From Lineus longissimus (taxonomy: Eukaryota > Nemertea > Pilidiophora > Heteronemertea > Lineidae), in NCBI RefSeq assembly GCF_910592395.1, contig NC_088323.1, positions 11,333,501-11,397,500 on the forward strand: a stretch of 64,000 nucleotides of DNA, in the 5' to 3' direction. Under the pieces are notes generated by a model, which saw only the letters and a list, made by a program, of their open reading frames with translations, was not told the origin of the DNA and ran no database searches. The translations under genes were made by a program, and so were the position numbers. This document shows positions 1 to 11,500 of this stretch, in pieces (position 1 is the stretch's first letter; each line of letters starts with the position of its first letter).

Positions 1-150
1 GTTTTATAGTGTATGGATAATTGTCGCAGAAGTGCGCCTCCGGCAGTAAAGGGAATAATATTGATTGTCGCAGAAGTGCGCCTCCGGCAGTGAAAGGGTT
101 AAGGTTCCTTTGTGATAACACAAAAATATATAAGGCAAGCTTATATTTCT

Positions 151-850
151 GGCTCACTGTATTAGGAGAGTTTGTACACCAATGCAGTGTCCGGCATCTG
201 GCGGCATCTTCAATCCGTATCCTCTTTGAGTTGCATGTTTCTTTACAACTAGGGCTATGAACCTGAAATTATGTACTCTTGACTCCTTGGGCACTGAATT
301 TTGGTTGTCTTGATTCTCCGCTTAGAGGTCAAAGTTAAAATCATAAAAAGTGTGATATTTCCCTTGTTATCAATAAAACATTGATGGTAGGTACTCCTAC
401 CAAGGATATATCGCATATGGTACAGGCTCTTGATTTGACCTATTTCAAGGTCACAGGGATCAAATGGCATTGAATGGCTGTAGGGCTGTAACGTTGGCAC
501 GTTCTCTAACATCAGCTACCATTAGTGTCAACTTTGGTACACATGTATTAAACCCATCATCAGGTGATTTCAGGGACCGAAGATCATTCTGCTCTGATTC
601 ATCACCACGGGGGCAAATCCAAAAAAATATACCAAATATCAATTCAGTGAGCACAATGGCCTTTTCAAAGATGATCTCCATATTCTGACTGGCAGTCGTG
701 AATATCTGGCCCAAATTTTCATACTGCACATTCAGAAACTGGTAGAAAGGTTTAGCCCTCAAGGTCATACTTAGTATCAATGGATTTCAGCAGAGTTCGG
801 TGAATATTTTAGCTTAAATGGCCAACATTACAGCCAGATCCCGTTAGCGA
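151..850 (+). repeat. Helentron-like family H1, 5' part
   Basis: The segment opens with a diverged copy of the H1 head (GGCTCACTGTA followed by a short leader). It continues as two degenerate copies of the roughly 300-bp H1 core monomer, recognisable by the GGCACGTT, CAAGGTCACAGG and GTAGGTACTCCTA blocks. No H1 3' terminus is seen, so the copy is truncated. Nothing recognisable precedes it at 1-150. Confidence 0.6.
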
Positions 851-1003
851 AGGTCAAAAAGCGAACCTCAGGTTGCAAAGGCAAATGCATTGAGGCCGTG
901 AGGTTGGAGTTTCTCTTTGAATTGCCCGGTGATGTTGTTATTAGGGTAATCAGGCGTGATCAGAGATTAGCGCAATCTAGCCTATGGCATGTCTGGCTGA
1001 CCT

Positions 1004-2630
1004 ACCACAGCGGGCATGGCGATTTAGCGGATCCTGCGGATTCTGCGGATTCTGCGGAATCTGGTCTGCAGCGGATTGGTATCCGGTCGTTTCGCTCCCT
1101 GACTTTTCGCCCCCAGCATTTTCGCCCCCAAACTTAGCCTAATACCATTAGGCCCCACGGTGGCCGCTGCCGTGATGTAATGTAATCAAGCTAAAATCAA
1201 GAGAGTGTCTGAGAGTCACTCTACCCAAAAATTAGTCGTTTCGCCTCGTGGGACTTTGGTGTTTTAAGGATCGTTGCCAGGATCTCGGGCTTGTCACCTG
1301 TCATCGCATGATCTTGCTGGCTGTTTGGTCATCAAGAGTGGGATGATTGACTCCGGTGGACGTTTTAGAAAAATCTTTTATTTATTATCATGAGAGTGGG
1401 AAATTCTCTGTTTAAACTGATTTGTCATCTGAGAGTCCTGGACATCATCAGTCATCATGTGACTTGAATATCTTAATGATGGATCATCAAGGCAATCGTA
1501 TGTTGCTCGTGCACGATTTTGCGATGTTGTAAAATAAAGAGAGACGTGTCAACCAGGCCAGTGTAGAAGTTTAAAATGTCCCCTGGAAAAAGTGTCCATC
1601 ATCCCTATTGTATTCTGCACGATATTAACAAATTAACGAATGAGCGAAAATGACGTGTGACTCGGCCTATTATTTTATTACCAACTCGGCCTGGGTTATA
1701 GATCAGGTCAATGTTCTCATTAGGGAGTTTTTTTTTTATTCATGCGCGCCCCGTAGTTCCTAAAATCATTGATTTCTCGGTCCTTACAGAATGTCAGTGT
1801 TGATTCAGCAGTTGTTTTGGCAAAGATATGTTTTTTTGGAGTTTCTGAAACCTAGAGCGCTACTCAACAGGCGGCTAACAAGAAACTACGCATTTATACT
1901 GTTGTTGCCGACGTATGTGTACACTGAACTTGGGATGTGCGTCGGCCCCGTCTTGAAATGCCGTCCAGTGCCAGTTGGTGCGTTTTTCGCTGATTTATGC
2001 AAAATTCAACATATCTCAAAAGTTCAATGGTTGACCCTCGATTTTTTTTGATTTTTGTGTAGCGTAAGCAACTGTCTTTCATGGGAGAATGGTCACTGTA
2101 AGAATTATTCAGGAAAAAATGTATAATATTTGGGGGTTTTCGTGATTGTCCGGCCCAATTGGCAATATTGCCATTTGGGATGGTGAACAGAGCTAGGAGC
2201 AAATGTGACGCTTATGATTTATTTAAAGAAATAAAATACCCGATTTAACATCCTGCAGAATCAGGGGCATCGGGCCTTTCCAGTGATATACGACACAAAT
2301 GGGTTGTCCTCATGCATTCACTTTGGAAACGCATTTTAAAATAGATGTTACGTCCTGTTAATGGGGCACGTCATCATCGCGTACAAAACTCCCTAACGAG
2401 ACCAATGTGGAAATCGTCCGATAATAGAATGCAGACATATTTTTCATGCATGTTGGGGTTTTTCCGAAATGCTTGATAATCTTAGCGGTTTAGACAATTT
2501 AACAGTTATGGAATATTACAAATATTTATTATAAGGATAATTTATCATAATATCGATATTCTCAAGCTGTTTTTATGCTGATTCCGCCCAGATTCCGCAG
2601 GATCCGCTAAATCGCCATGCCCACCACAGC
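1004..2630. mobile_element. Non-autonomous TIR transposon with 8-bp TSD (hAT- or Merlin-like)
   Basis: ACCACAGC occurs at 1004-1011 and again at 2623-2630, a perfect 8-bp target duplication. Immediately inside are inverted repeats starting GGGCATGGCGATTTAGCGG, at 1012 and ending at 2622. They continue into a variable number of GCGGATTCT units. No transposase is visible in the 1.6 kb interior, so this is a MITE-like element. The 8-bp duplication fits hAT, or Merlin because the termini begin with GG; the superfamily is uncertain. Confidence 0.85.
1709..2408. mobile_element. Nested MITE inside the 8-bp-TSD element
   Basis: An imperfect inverted repeat of about 22 bp built around TTAGGGAGTTTT (left 1709-1730) and AAAACTCCCTAA (right 2385-2408) delimits a 700-bp segment lying wholly within the larger element. 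No coding capacity is seen. The target duplication could not be fixed. Confidence 0.55.
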
Positions 2631-3086
2631 AGGTGTTACGGAATTTGTTATCGTTACTCCTGCCTGTAAGTGGCACATCATCTGACAAAATCAGAGTGTA
2701 CTCAATGTAGGCCTAATGGCAATGCTTCAGATGAAGACCTGATTGGTCCTGTCGGATGCTTGTTTCTATATTGCAATATTGTAGTTGATCAGGTGCAGGA
2801 TGTAACTGCTTTTTCGGACTGTTTGTTTATAGTAGGCCTATGTGAAAACAGCATTTCTTTTTTTTTCATAGTTTTTAATCAGACTGGTTAAAACATGTAC
2901 CTTGCTTTTTAAGTCAGGCCTGTAAACAATAATGACGTAGGGGCCTTGAAGGCTTTAAACAATATATTGTTCTGCCCTGCGAAGAGCGATCGTGTGCAAA
3001 GCGGTGGGACAGAATGGGGTACAACTAGATTACCCTGGGCTCACTGTCATCCATCCGAATTTGACCACCCCCACTCTTACTCTTAT
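2631..3086. other. Unassigned DNA
   Basis: No gene, repeat end or splice-framed exon is recognised here. Short frames lack coding character. Confidence 0.5.
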
Positions 3087-3847
3087 GGTGTGTTCACACT
3101 GGATTCGAATTGAAACCGAATTCCATAGAGCCCTCTCCGGAATACGAATTGGTTAATCCAGTTTCAGAACGGTCGCGTCACACTGACCCGAATACGCATT
3201 CAAATCGGTTTAAAACGCGCTACACTCAACGCGTATACTAACATCAAGCATTCAATTTCAATCTGCAGATCCTGCAAGAAGCAAATTCTAGTACATGTAC
3301 ATACATACATAAAAAAATACAAGAACAGTTTCATTCAGCATACATTCCTAGGCCGTTCACCATTCAATCTTTGGTCTCTGTGGCGTAACAAACAATCAAA
3401 CCTCTGATAAGATCAACTTTACTCCGTACAAAAATAAATCTATTCAAAATTGCATGAAAAAATTATTCCAAAAACATCTTCATATTGTGTTTAGCAGATC
3501 ATAAGTCTACCATTTACCAGGCATTCACTTCAGCACATCCCACAAGACTAGCACAATCAATTGAATTGATAGAAGTTTGGCGCGGAGAATTAACGGAAGA
3601 GGAAGTGCGCCGGGCGCATGCACAGTGCGATCGAAATTATTAATTCGTATCAAGCGCGTCACACTTGAAATCTCAATACGGTTTCGTTGATTCGGATTAG
3701 CTGATTCGCATTCAATTCGGTTTAAGAACCGTGTTGGTTAAAGCGGATTGAGATCGGTATGAACCGAATTGAGTGTGACGCCCCAATACGTATCAACGTT
3801 TTAATTCGAATTCAATTCGTGTTAAAACCCCAGTGTGACCACGGCAT
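3087..3847. mobile_element. MITE with TCACACTGG termini
   Basis: The left end reads GTGTGTTCACACTGG and the right end is its imperfect complement (CCAGTGTGACCAC). The subterminal regions are rich in CGAATTGAAACCGAATT-like motifs in both orientations. A possible TATG target duplication flanks the element. It has no coding capacity. Confidence 0.65.
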
Positions 3848-5235
3848 ATGGAGAGGAGCCTTGCCTCTATCTCGACCTAACTTGAAAATAGTACACATCC
3901 CTGCAGCCTATATAATGTATGCTATTGCGTGGCCTACTTACTGACACAGACTCCCTGTAGCCAGGTCAGAACTATCCGTCCAATTTCAACTTAAGCTAAA
4001 AAAATTGCAATGCATCAGGTGTGGATATACTGCCTATCATGCAATGTCCAGTTTAGCATGAAGCATGCTGTTTCATCTTTACCTGTTCTGTTAACACACA
4101 GACCATGCAGACCTTGGCCTCGAAATTTTATGGTCAGTCTGGGGTGAAATCCCAAGGTGTATTGTAACAGTGACAAACAGGAACAAGCCTATCGGCGTCT
4201 GATTCACAATGTGGTTTGTGAGGAGTGTCATAGTCGTCAACAGTGTAGCTTACGTATTTCGAAGACCAGTGGAATTGGCGGCGTCAAATTATTAGTGAAA
4301 TTTATAATTTACAAATTACAAATTACAAATCGTTTATTGAAACCGTGTAAAAAGTTACATTTTACATAAGATGAAAGTACAATGACCATAAGTGCAGTGT
4401 GGACACATTCGGTAAGAAGAAAGAGTGGGAGAAGATTGGTGATCATAAATAGGTATGTAGTATTCAGCAGTTTTGACCTACAAGGTTCTAATATATATAG
4501 TAATCAGCTATACAGTCTTTCTTATCTGTTAAGCAAAAGGAAGTAAAATTGTCGTGGGGCCGGGGGCTGGCGATTGTATTGGCTATGGCAGTTTACGGCA
4601 CACGATTTGATGGGGAGTTTCATGCATTCATGTAAGTGTAGGACTGCAGCGTTATGCCAGCTATGAAAAGTTCGAAATGTGGCAACTATTTGAAACAATC
4701 GGCATCTATCACAGGTAGACTATGATGTTTGTGAATTTATGAACATAACAATTTATTGCAATTAATGACTAAAATCCTTGTGGATGATGTTTAGGATGAC
4801 CCATTTTCAACTAGCAGAGAATGAAGCAGCCAGGAAAAGAATGAATACCCTAATGGCTGCAGATGACTGGAGACCAGGACCATTTATTCAGCCATAAGGT
4901 TGTTTCCTGTCAAGAATTGACAAGTTGTCAAGAATTGACAAGTTGAGAATGTGTCAACCATTCAAAACACCAAGACGAAATTTACTAGCAAACTCTACCA
5001 TGAGGCTTGGCCAACCTATTCCAACATATGAATGAACAGCCTGAGGACAACGTCACAACCTGGGTTTGAGACCAAATGCAGGGACACTTATCTTCTATAT
5101 TCATCAACATGCCTGACAGTTGGTGCCATCTAGCGCAAAGCATCATGAACTAAATAACTAGTGTGACATTGTTGTGGATTTGGTGGTGTGCGGCTGGAGG
5201 AGTGGACAATGTCACAACCAGGGTTCCTACATTAT
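3848..5235. other. Unassigned DNA
   Basis: No gene is recognised. Around 4308-4336 there is a short run of TTACAAA units next to CGTTTATTGA. This resembles the 3' tail of a minus-strand LINE, but no LINE coding sequence is attached. Confidence 0.45.
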
Positions 5236-5365
5236 ATACAGTGGAACCTCCGTTAGTAGACACCTCTCTATTAAAGACAACCTTTCCAATAAGGACACTA
5301 GTTTTGGTCCCAAATTGGTTGTTTCCATTCAATTTTGACTTCTCTAATCAGTCTTTGTGGGTGTT
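5236..5365 (+). repeat. Dispersed repeat of GGACACCTCTCTATTAAGGACA type, copy 1
   Basis: A degenerate series of roughly 24-nt units (CACCTCTCTATTAAAGACAA, CCAATAAGGACACTAG and so on) is followed by TGGTCCCAAATTGGTTGTTT. Related copies lie at 5757-5890 and, inside an H2 element, near 43527-43600. Confidence 0.6.
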
Positions 5366-5560
5366 CCGAATGCTTGACACATTTCGAACATGTTTTGGTT
5401 GGAAACAACCCTACAGTCTTACAATTATGGCTGAATGAATGACAGTGCATTTTCGTGTAAGCTCGGTGACGAAATGCTGCGACACTATTCGTCACCAACA
5501 TGCTTGATGGGTGGTGCCATCTGCACAAAGGACGATGAATTAAATAACTGATGTGACATT

Positions 5561-5678
5561 GGGTGATATGAATAAAGACTAGCAAATGCTTTTACTTCAA
5601 TTTTGTACAGAAAGGCCTAGTGTAAATGTACATGGAGTTTTAGATAAAAGCATTTGCTAGTCTTTATTCATATCACCC
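5561..5678. repeat. Perfect 34-bp inverted repeat with 50-bp loop
   Basis: Bases 5561-5594 are exactly complementary to 5645-5678. The pair could form a 34-bp hairpin stem with a 50-nt loop. It lies between two copies of the dispersed GGACACC repeat and may mark a fold-back junction or a local inverted duplication. Confidence 0.85.
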
Positions 5679-5756
5679 ATTGTCGCTGCATTTGCAGGTG
5701 TCCACATCGAGGAGTAGATGATGTCACTACATGTACCAGGGTTTGTACTTTCATAT

Positions 5757-5890
5757 ACAGTGGACCTACTTTTTGTGGACACCTTTCTATTGAGGACAAC
5801 CTCTTTAATAAGGACAGTAGTTTTTGGTTCCAAATTGGTTGTTTCCATTCAACTCGACTTCTCAGATTAGGACACCTCTCTGTTAAAACA
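5757..5890 (+). repeat. Dispersed repeat of GGACACCTCTCTATTAAGGACA type, copy 2
   Basis: Same unit order as the copy at 5236-5365, including the shared CCAAATTGGTTGTTTCCATT block, with moderate divergence. Confidence 0.6.
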
Positions 5891-6543
5891 GCACTTTTCA
5901 GTCCCTGGGGCATTTCTGGAAATTTCATGCTATAGAGCAATTGGTTCAGCTAAGTGACAAGAACAGTACTATATGACGGTTTTAAAAAATTGAAAATTAT
6001 TTATTTAAATGACATATGAATGGTTCAGCAGTAATTGGCAGTGTGCATTATGTAATGAAATATGATTTACATAATATAACATTTTTGTGACAAATAGTAC
6101 AGATGATGGATAAATCGATACAGTGGATAGCTGTTAGAATATGCAATACATTCAATAGCATTTGTTTTTATTGAGATTTTGCGAGAACCAAGTGGTATTT
6201 TGACAAGATAATTGAAAGCCAATAACACTACAAGAACATGACTTCAATACATTGACATTGTAGTACCGGTACTTGGTATACTAAAAATATTCAAAGATGG
6301 GTATCTTGAGTTAAAGTACAAGATGTATGAATGAAGGAGGCACTCGGGTAAGAAATGGTGTCGCTAATGAAAGATTAGAATTAAGACATATCTCTGTATT
6401 TCATGTGGTGTACTGACAAATGGTGCAGTTTGTTAGCAATTTTGTAAATAGTTGGTGTGTCATGTTTATTCATACATCTTGCTATATAAAAGCGAGTGAG
6501 AGAGGCATTGTGACATTAGAGTGTTGTATATATCTATAGAATA

Positions 6544-6731
6544 TGTGACCCGTCACAGCAAAACCAGGTACATGTCGCACAGAAGATGAGCCTAAATGAC
6601 ACCAGGAGATAATGGAAGAAATTGATGTGCTCATTTTACAAAAGGCAGACAATAGATAAATGAACAAACAGTCCGTCTCAACCTGCCAAGCTCAGAGCGA
6701 CATGTGCCTGGTTTTGCTGTAACGGGTCACA
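6544..6731. mobile_element. 188-bp MITE with roughly 36-bp TIRs
   Basis: The left end TGTGACCCGTCACAGCAAAA continues to CAGGTACATGTCGC and is mirrored at 6696-6731 with only one or two mismatches. TA or TATA borders both ends, as expected of a Tc1/mariner-like or PIF-like non-autonomous element. The interior is 115 bp and non-coding. Confidence 0.85.
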
Positions 6732-6939
6732 TATACAAAGTTTACATAAAACAAGATTTGTATGTTTATTTAGGAGGAGTACAAAGTTGTATATAAAATG
6801 CCGACTTCATAATGATTTATAGGACACAAAATTTGACATGACAGCATTTTATAAAATATGAATAATCTATAATGAGAATAGTTTTGTAGCACCAATGATT
6901 GAAAATACTGAATTTATTTATTGCATGAATAGAACACAA

Positions 6940-7480
6940 AAAACAGGATGATTACATGATTGTCACATGCGTGAAATATATTGTCATGGATGGGCATTGG
7001 GAACAAAAAGAATTGCTGTTATCAGCTGCATTGGTAGCGATTGCTTTAGCTGATTTTCAGAAACTGACAGGAATGAGAATGTTGATATAGTGTTGAAAAA
7101 ATATTTTTATAACATACATTGCATTCAAATAACACTAAGAAGTAGACGAGTACTAATTTCGCACACTTGAAAATATATGGACATTGACTGTCACTGGTAG
7201 TGGTAGTAGAGTAATTACATGCCATCAGCAGCACTAATTCAGACAGTTTTCGCTGTGCTTCAGTAACTGACTGGAATGACTAAGTTTGATTGTGCTGAAA
7301 TGATACATAATAACGTGCATTGCATAAACAAAATGATTACAAGATTTGTACTGTCTTGAAATATATGGACAGGGACAGTCACTGGAAGTTTGACATGCCA
7401 TCAGTTGCACTGCTCCCGACAGTTTTCACTGTACTTCAGTAACTGACTGGAATGACTAAGTTTGATTGTTCTGTATTTGC
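6940..7480 (+). repeat. Degenerate tandem repeat, unit about 180 bp
   Basis: About three diverged units are seen. The blocks AACTGACTGGAATGACTAAG, AAATATATGGACA and CATGCCATCAG recur in the same order about 180 bp apart. No open frame is conserved between units. Confidence 0.65.
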
Positions 7481-8382
7481 CTCCATTTGGATTTTGTGAA
7501 CAAAAGTTACTAACCTTGTGTAATTGAAGTGTCGAATTCGCCTTGGTCGAAATGATAATACAGTAAATAAATCTATTGAATGTTGCTGAAAAGAAAACAT
7601 TCACTACGTTAGAAGCCATGTACATGATAACACCACCACCACCATTATCAATATCATCACAAGTCAACTGGGGAATATGTGTGATATTTGTTCAAAACTT
7701 GCGTATATGGTATTTGCAGGTCTATTGTATTGTAACATATTTTTCACTTTCAAAATTAACTTTTTTACTAGAAATTATGAATCAATACTAACCGTAAAAA
7801 GCGTATGAAATTACAGAAGGCCTTCGTCGAAAAATGTAATGTACTTGTACTCATTCGTGTCATTAAACCTGAAAGCAGCACAGCATAACAGTGAAATTAC
7901 CGTGACATCAATGGATGTCAAACTAACGTAGTGACGTGAATTTGAATTTGAAGTGCACAATTTCACAATTAAGGTTTTGAACACATTGAGAACTGAAAAA
8001 CTTCATACAAATGCTTTCACACCAATGATATGATTGTGGCGCTCCTGATGAGGTATCGCCCTCTGCTAAGCAGCTTTGGTCGTAACTAGGGTAAATGTTT
8101 TTTTCAAGTGATATGAACGATGCAATACCTTAGTTACCACCAGCGCCACGTAGCAGTCAATGAAGTTGTGCTGGTACCCCATTAACGTCATGCTTCAAAT
8201 TTGAAGAAATTAATATTACCTTCATCAAGTACGTAATATTACACCAGGCCTTTGTCGAAAATGTAGATCTCGGAAGTCTTACTGTAATGAAAGAAAACAT
8301 CAATGTGACAATATGGTCTACTATGTATGAGGGGGAGAACGGGTATTTTCGGGACACTGGGATGGGCCGAAAATAACTGTCG
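7481..8382. other. Unassigned DNA left of the BEL element
   Basis: No gene is recognised. Bases 8315-8380 show imperfect inverted similarity to 14175-14225 on the far side of the BEL element (GACAGTTA and CCCTCAT blocks). The BEL element may therefore have landed inside an older fold-back element. Confidence 0.35.
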
Positions 8383-8417
8383 GAAAGAATTAAACCCATA
8401 ATATAATCGCCGCGACA
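8383..8417 (-). repeat. Truncated 3' LTR of the BEL element
   Basis: The 35 bp are identical to 14112-14146 of the 5' LTR and are preceded on the minus strand by a purine-rich tract. Similarity stops abruptly at 8383, so the remaining roughly 175 bp of the LTR have been lost. Confidence 0.8.
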
Positions 8418-8560
8418 TACTCCCCGCCGCGAAATGGTGATGAGCAAATTCTTTTTGTCTTTTGTTTTTTCATAGTAAAAGTAGAACAGTAGAACATAGT
8501 AAAAAGTTATCATGACATTGTCTCTAAGTTGTGACTTGACTAGACTAATACATTAGCAAG

Positions 8561-11500
8561 TTAGTCTGACATGTTTCTGATTCGGTCCCTAGCAACGATT
8601 GCTGCTTGTCTCCTAGGTCGCGCAGATGAATTGTCCTCGACATCTGTGTCTGGTGTGTCCTCTGACTGACAATCACTAGATTCCAGATGAATCAACTTCA
8701 CAATGGGCCTATTGGTATGACCTCTGGCGGTTTTCAAACTGACAGATCTCACCAGACCATCATTCCCATAATGCAACTCGGTGACCTTTCCCATGTGCCA
8801 TTTGACTCTGTTCTGATTTTCATCCTGAATGAGGACCACATCATTAATCCTTATCTGATTTCGAAGCGTACCTTTCCCCATCCCTCGGTCCCTCTCACGC
8901 AGGGCGGACAAATACTCACTTGACCATCTGTTCCAGAACTCTTTCTGGAGCTTTGCCATGAGCACTATCCGCCGTTGCATTAGTGATGTGGAGAAACCGA
9001 AGGATGGGTCATCAACCTCCTCCAAATCAAACAAGGGTAGGCCTAATGTGCCTTTGGTCAGCACACGACCATTAAGGAAGTGAGATGGTGTCAACGGTTC
9101 TAGGTCTCCAACTTCAGTAGACTGGAATGTTATAGGCCTATCGTTGAGAACTGCTGCTATCTCAGCAACGACAGTTTGCAACTCTTCCAATGTCAAAAGA
9201 CGGCGGCCTAATGCCTTCTTCAAGACAGACTTTGTCAATCCAATCAAACGTTCATAAAAACCACCGTACCATGCTGCGCGTTTCTTGATGAAAGTCCACT
9301 TGACTCTGTGATTTGCTAGGTACGTTGATAGAATGTCAGAAGATGATAGGAAAGTCATAGCATTGTCGGAAATCATCTCTTGCGGCAGAGATCTCCTGGA
9401 GGCGAAACGTCTGAACGCGCGTAGGAATGATGCAACCGATAGGTCATTTACTATTTCCAAGTCGATAGCCCTTGTGACTGCGCAAGTGAAGAGGCATATG
9501 TAGGCCTTGGAATCACCCTCACCACCTCGTACGAAAAGAGCACCGGTGAAATCAACTCCACAGACTGTGAAGGCAGGAGCCGACAATAGACGGCTTGCTT
9601 GAAGAGGGGGTGGTATAGGTGATCGGAATGGCTTACCCATGACTCTCTTGCAAATGACACAGTCGCGTAATAAACTCTTCACGCGTTGACGTATGTTGGT
9701 AATCCAGAATTTCTGTCTAATGTGAACAATGGTAGACTGCGCACCAGAATGCAGAACTCCAGCATGTGCCTGAAGAATGATCAGCTTAGCATATCTGTGC
9801 TTGGATGGGATGAGAATAGGAAACTTGGCATCATGTGAGATTTCTGCATTGTGGAGTCTCCCACCGACACGAAGTAGACCATTTTCTCCAATGAACAAGC
9901 GCAATTGCTTCACAAGTGGGCCTTTCACACTTTTCTCCTTTATGCCCTGAATTTCAGCTTGGTAGCTGCGATTCTGAATTGCTTTAATCCACACTAATTC
10001 GGCAGAATGAATCTCATCAGACGTGAGAGGGCCAACTTTGCGGAGTTGGCGCTCTTTGCGCAGGTTTGACACAAAGCGTAACACTAGGGCACTAACGCGA
10101 AGTAGAGCGGTGTACGAGTTGAATTTGTCCAAGTCGATAATGTTGCTGATGTCAGTAGGTTCGGTAACCTCGCTGACCGTCGTGACGAGTTCCGTTTCCG
10201 GCTGAGTACGTAGCGATTCCGATGAACGATCCGCTGCGTCCGAATTGACGCTCTGAGCATGAGAATCAAGATACTCGACATTCTCCGGCCATGTTTCTGT
10301 GCATAGCCAGTGCGGTCCTTTCCACCACAAGGTGGCATGACGAAGGTTATCGGCAGTTAATCCACGTGTGATGACGTCTGCAGGGTTATCCTGCGTCGGA
10401 CAGTAACGAATCTCGTTGATCATATCGTATGAACGAATCTCCTTGACTCTGTTAGCGACAAACGTAGGTAGTTGTTTCTCGCTGTGTAACCAGCCGATGA
10501 CAATCTGACTATCAGACCACAAGACAGAGTGTCCGATATCGATGTATGGTCTCAAACTCTTGTGTACGTATGCTAGCAAGCGTGAGCCAACTAGAGCTGC
10601 AGTAAGCTCTAATCTAGGCATAGTCATTGACTTCATTGGTACGACACGTGACTTTGCCATTACGAGCGAGACTTCCGATCCTCGTACCAAGTAGGCACAG
10701 GCACCGTATGATTTGATGCTAGAGTCCGCGAAGACATGCAACTCGTATGATCCTCCTTCTTTATCAACAGTCTCGAACAGCTTCCGTGGTATATCGCTCG
10801 TTTGGTAGGCCTCAGCTAATTCCTGAGAAATGGTCACCCAGGATTTCGCTAAATCCTCGGGAAGAGGCTCATCCCACGACAGTTTACGTTTCCAGAGTTC
10901 TTGTAGGAATACCTTCCCCTTGACATGAACGGGCGTGAGGTATCCTAGAGGATCAAATATCGAACTAATGACCTTGGTGACGTCACGTTTGGTCACCAAA
11001 GCTTCAATGTCTGGTGGTTTGTGATTCCACTTGGAGTTATGCAATGTATCCTCTTCTGTGTCCCAATACATGCCTAACACTTTGACATTAGTGTCAGAAC
11101 TCAGGACATTGTCACGTTTTGCACAGTTCACGACCTCTGGGCAGTTAGAGGCCCATGCACGAATGTTCCAGCCACCGACGTGTATCTCGTTCCTCGAGTC
11201 CTTGTAATAACTAACAGCTTGTGGCACCGTGTCAGTCCCACTAGCTAAATTGTCCACATAGATGTTGTTACGTATGTCCCAAGATGTAGTGCTATCTTGT
11301 GCCTCGAGATGAGATCGCACTGCAGCGTTCAAGATAAATGGCGATGAGATAGCTCCGAACAGTACTACTTTAAACTGGAATACGCGAAGAGCACTGTCCG
11401 GGTTGCTGACGTCACTCAACCACAAGAACTTTGTGAACTTTCTGTCCTCTTCGGCAAGTCCAACATTGAGAAATGCCTTCTCGATGTCTGCTGTGAAAGC

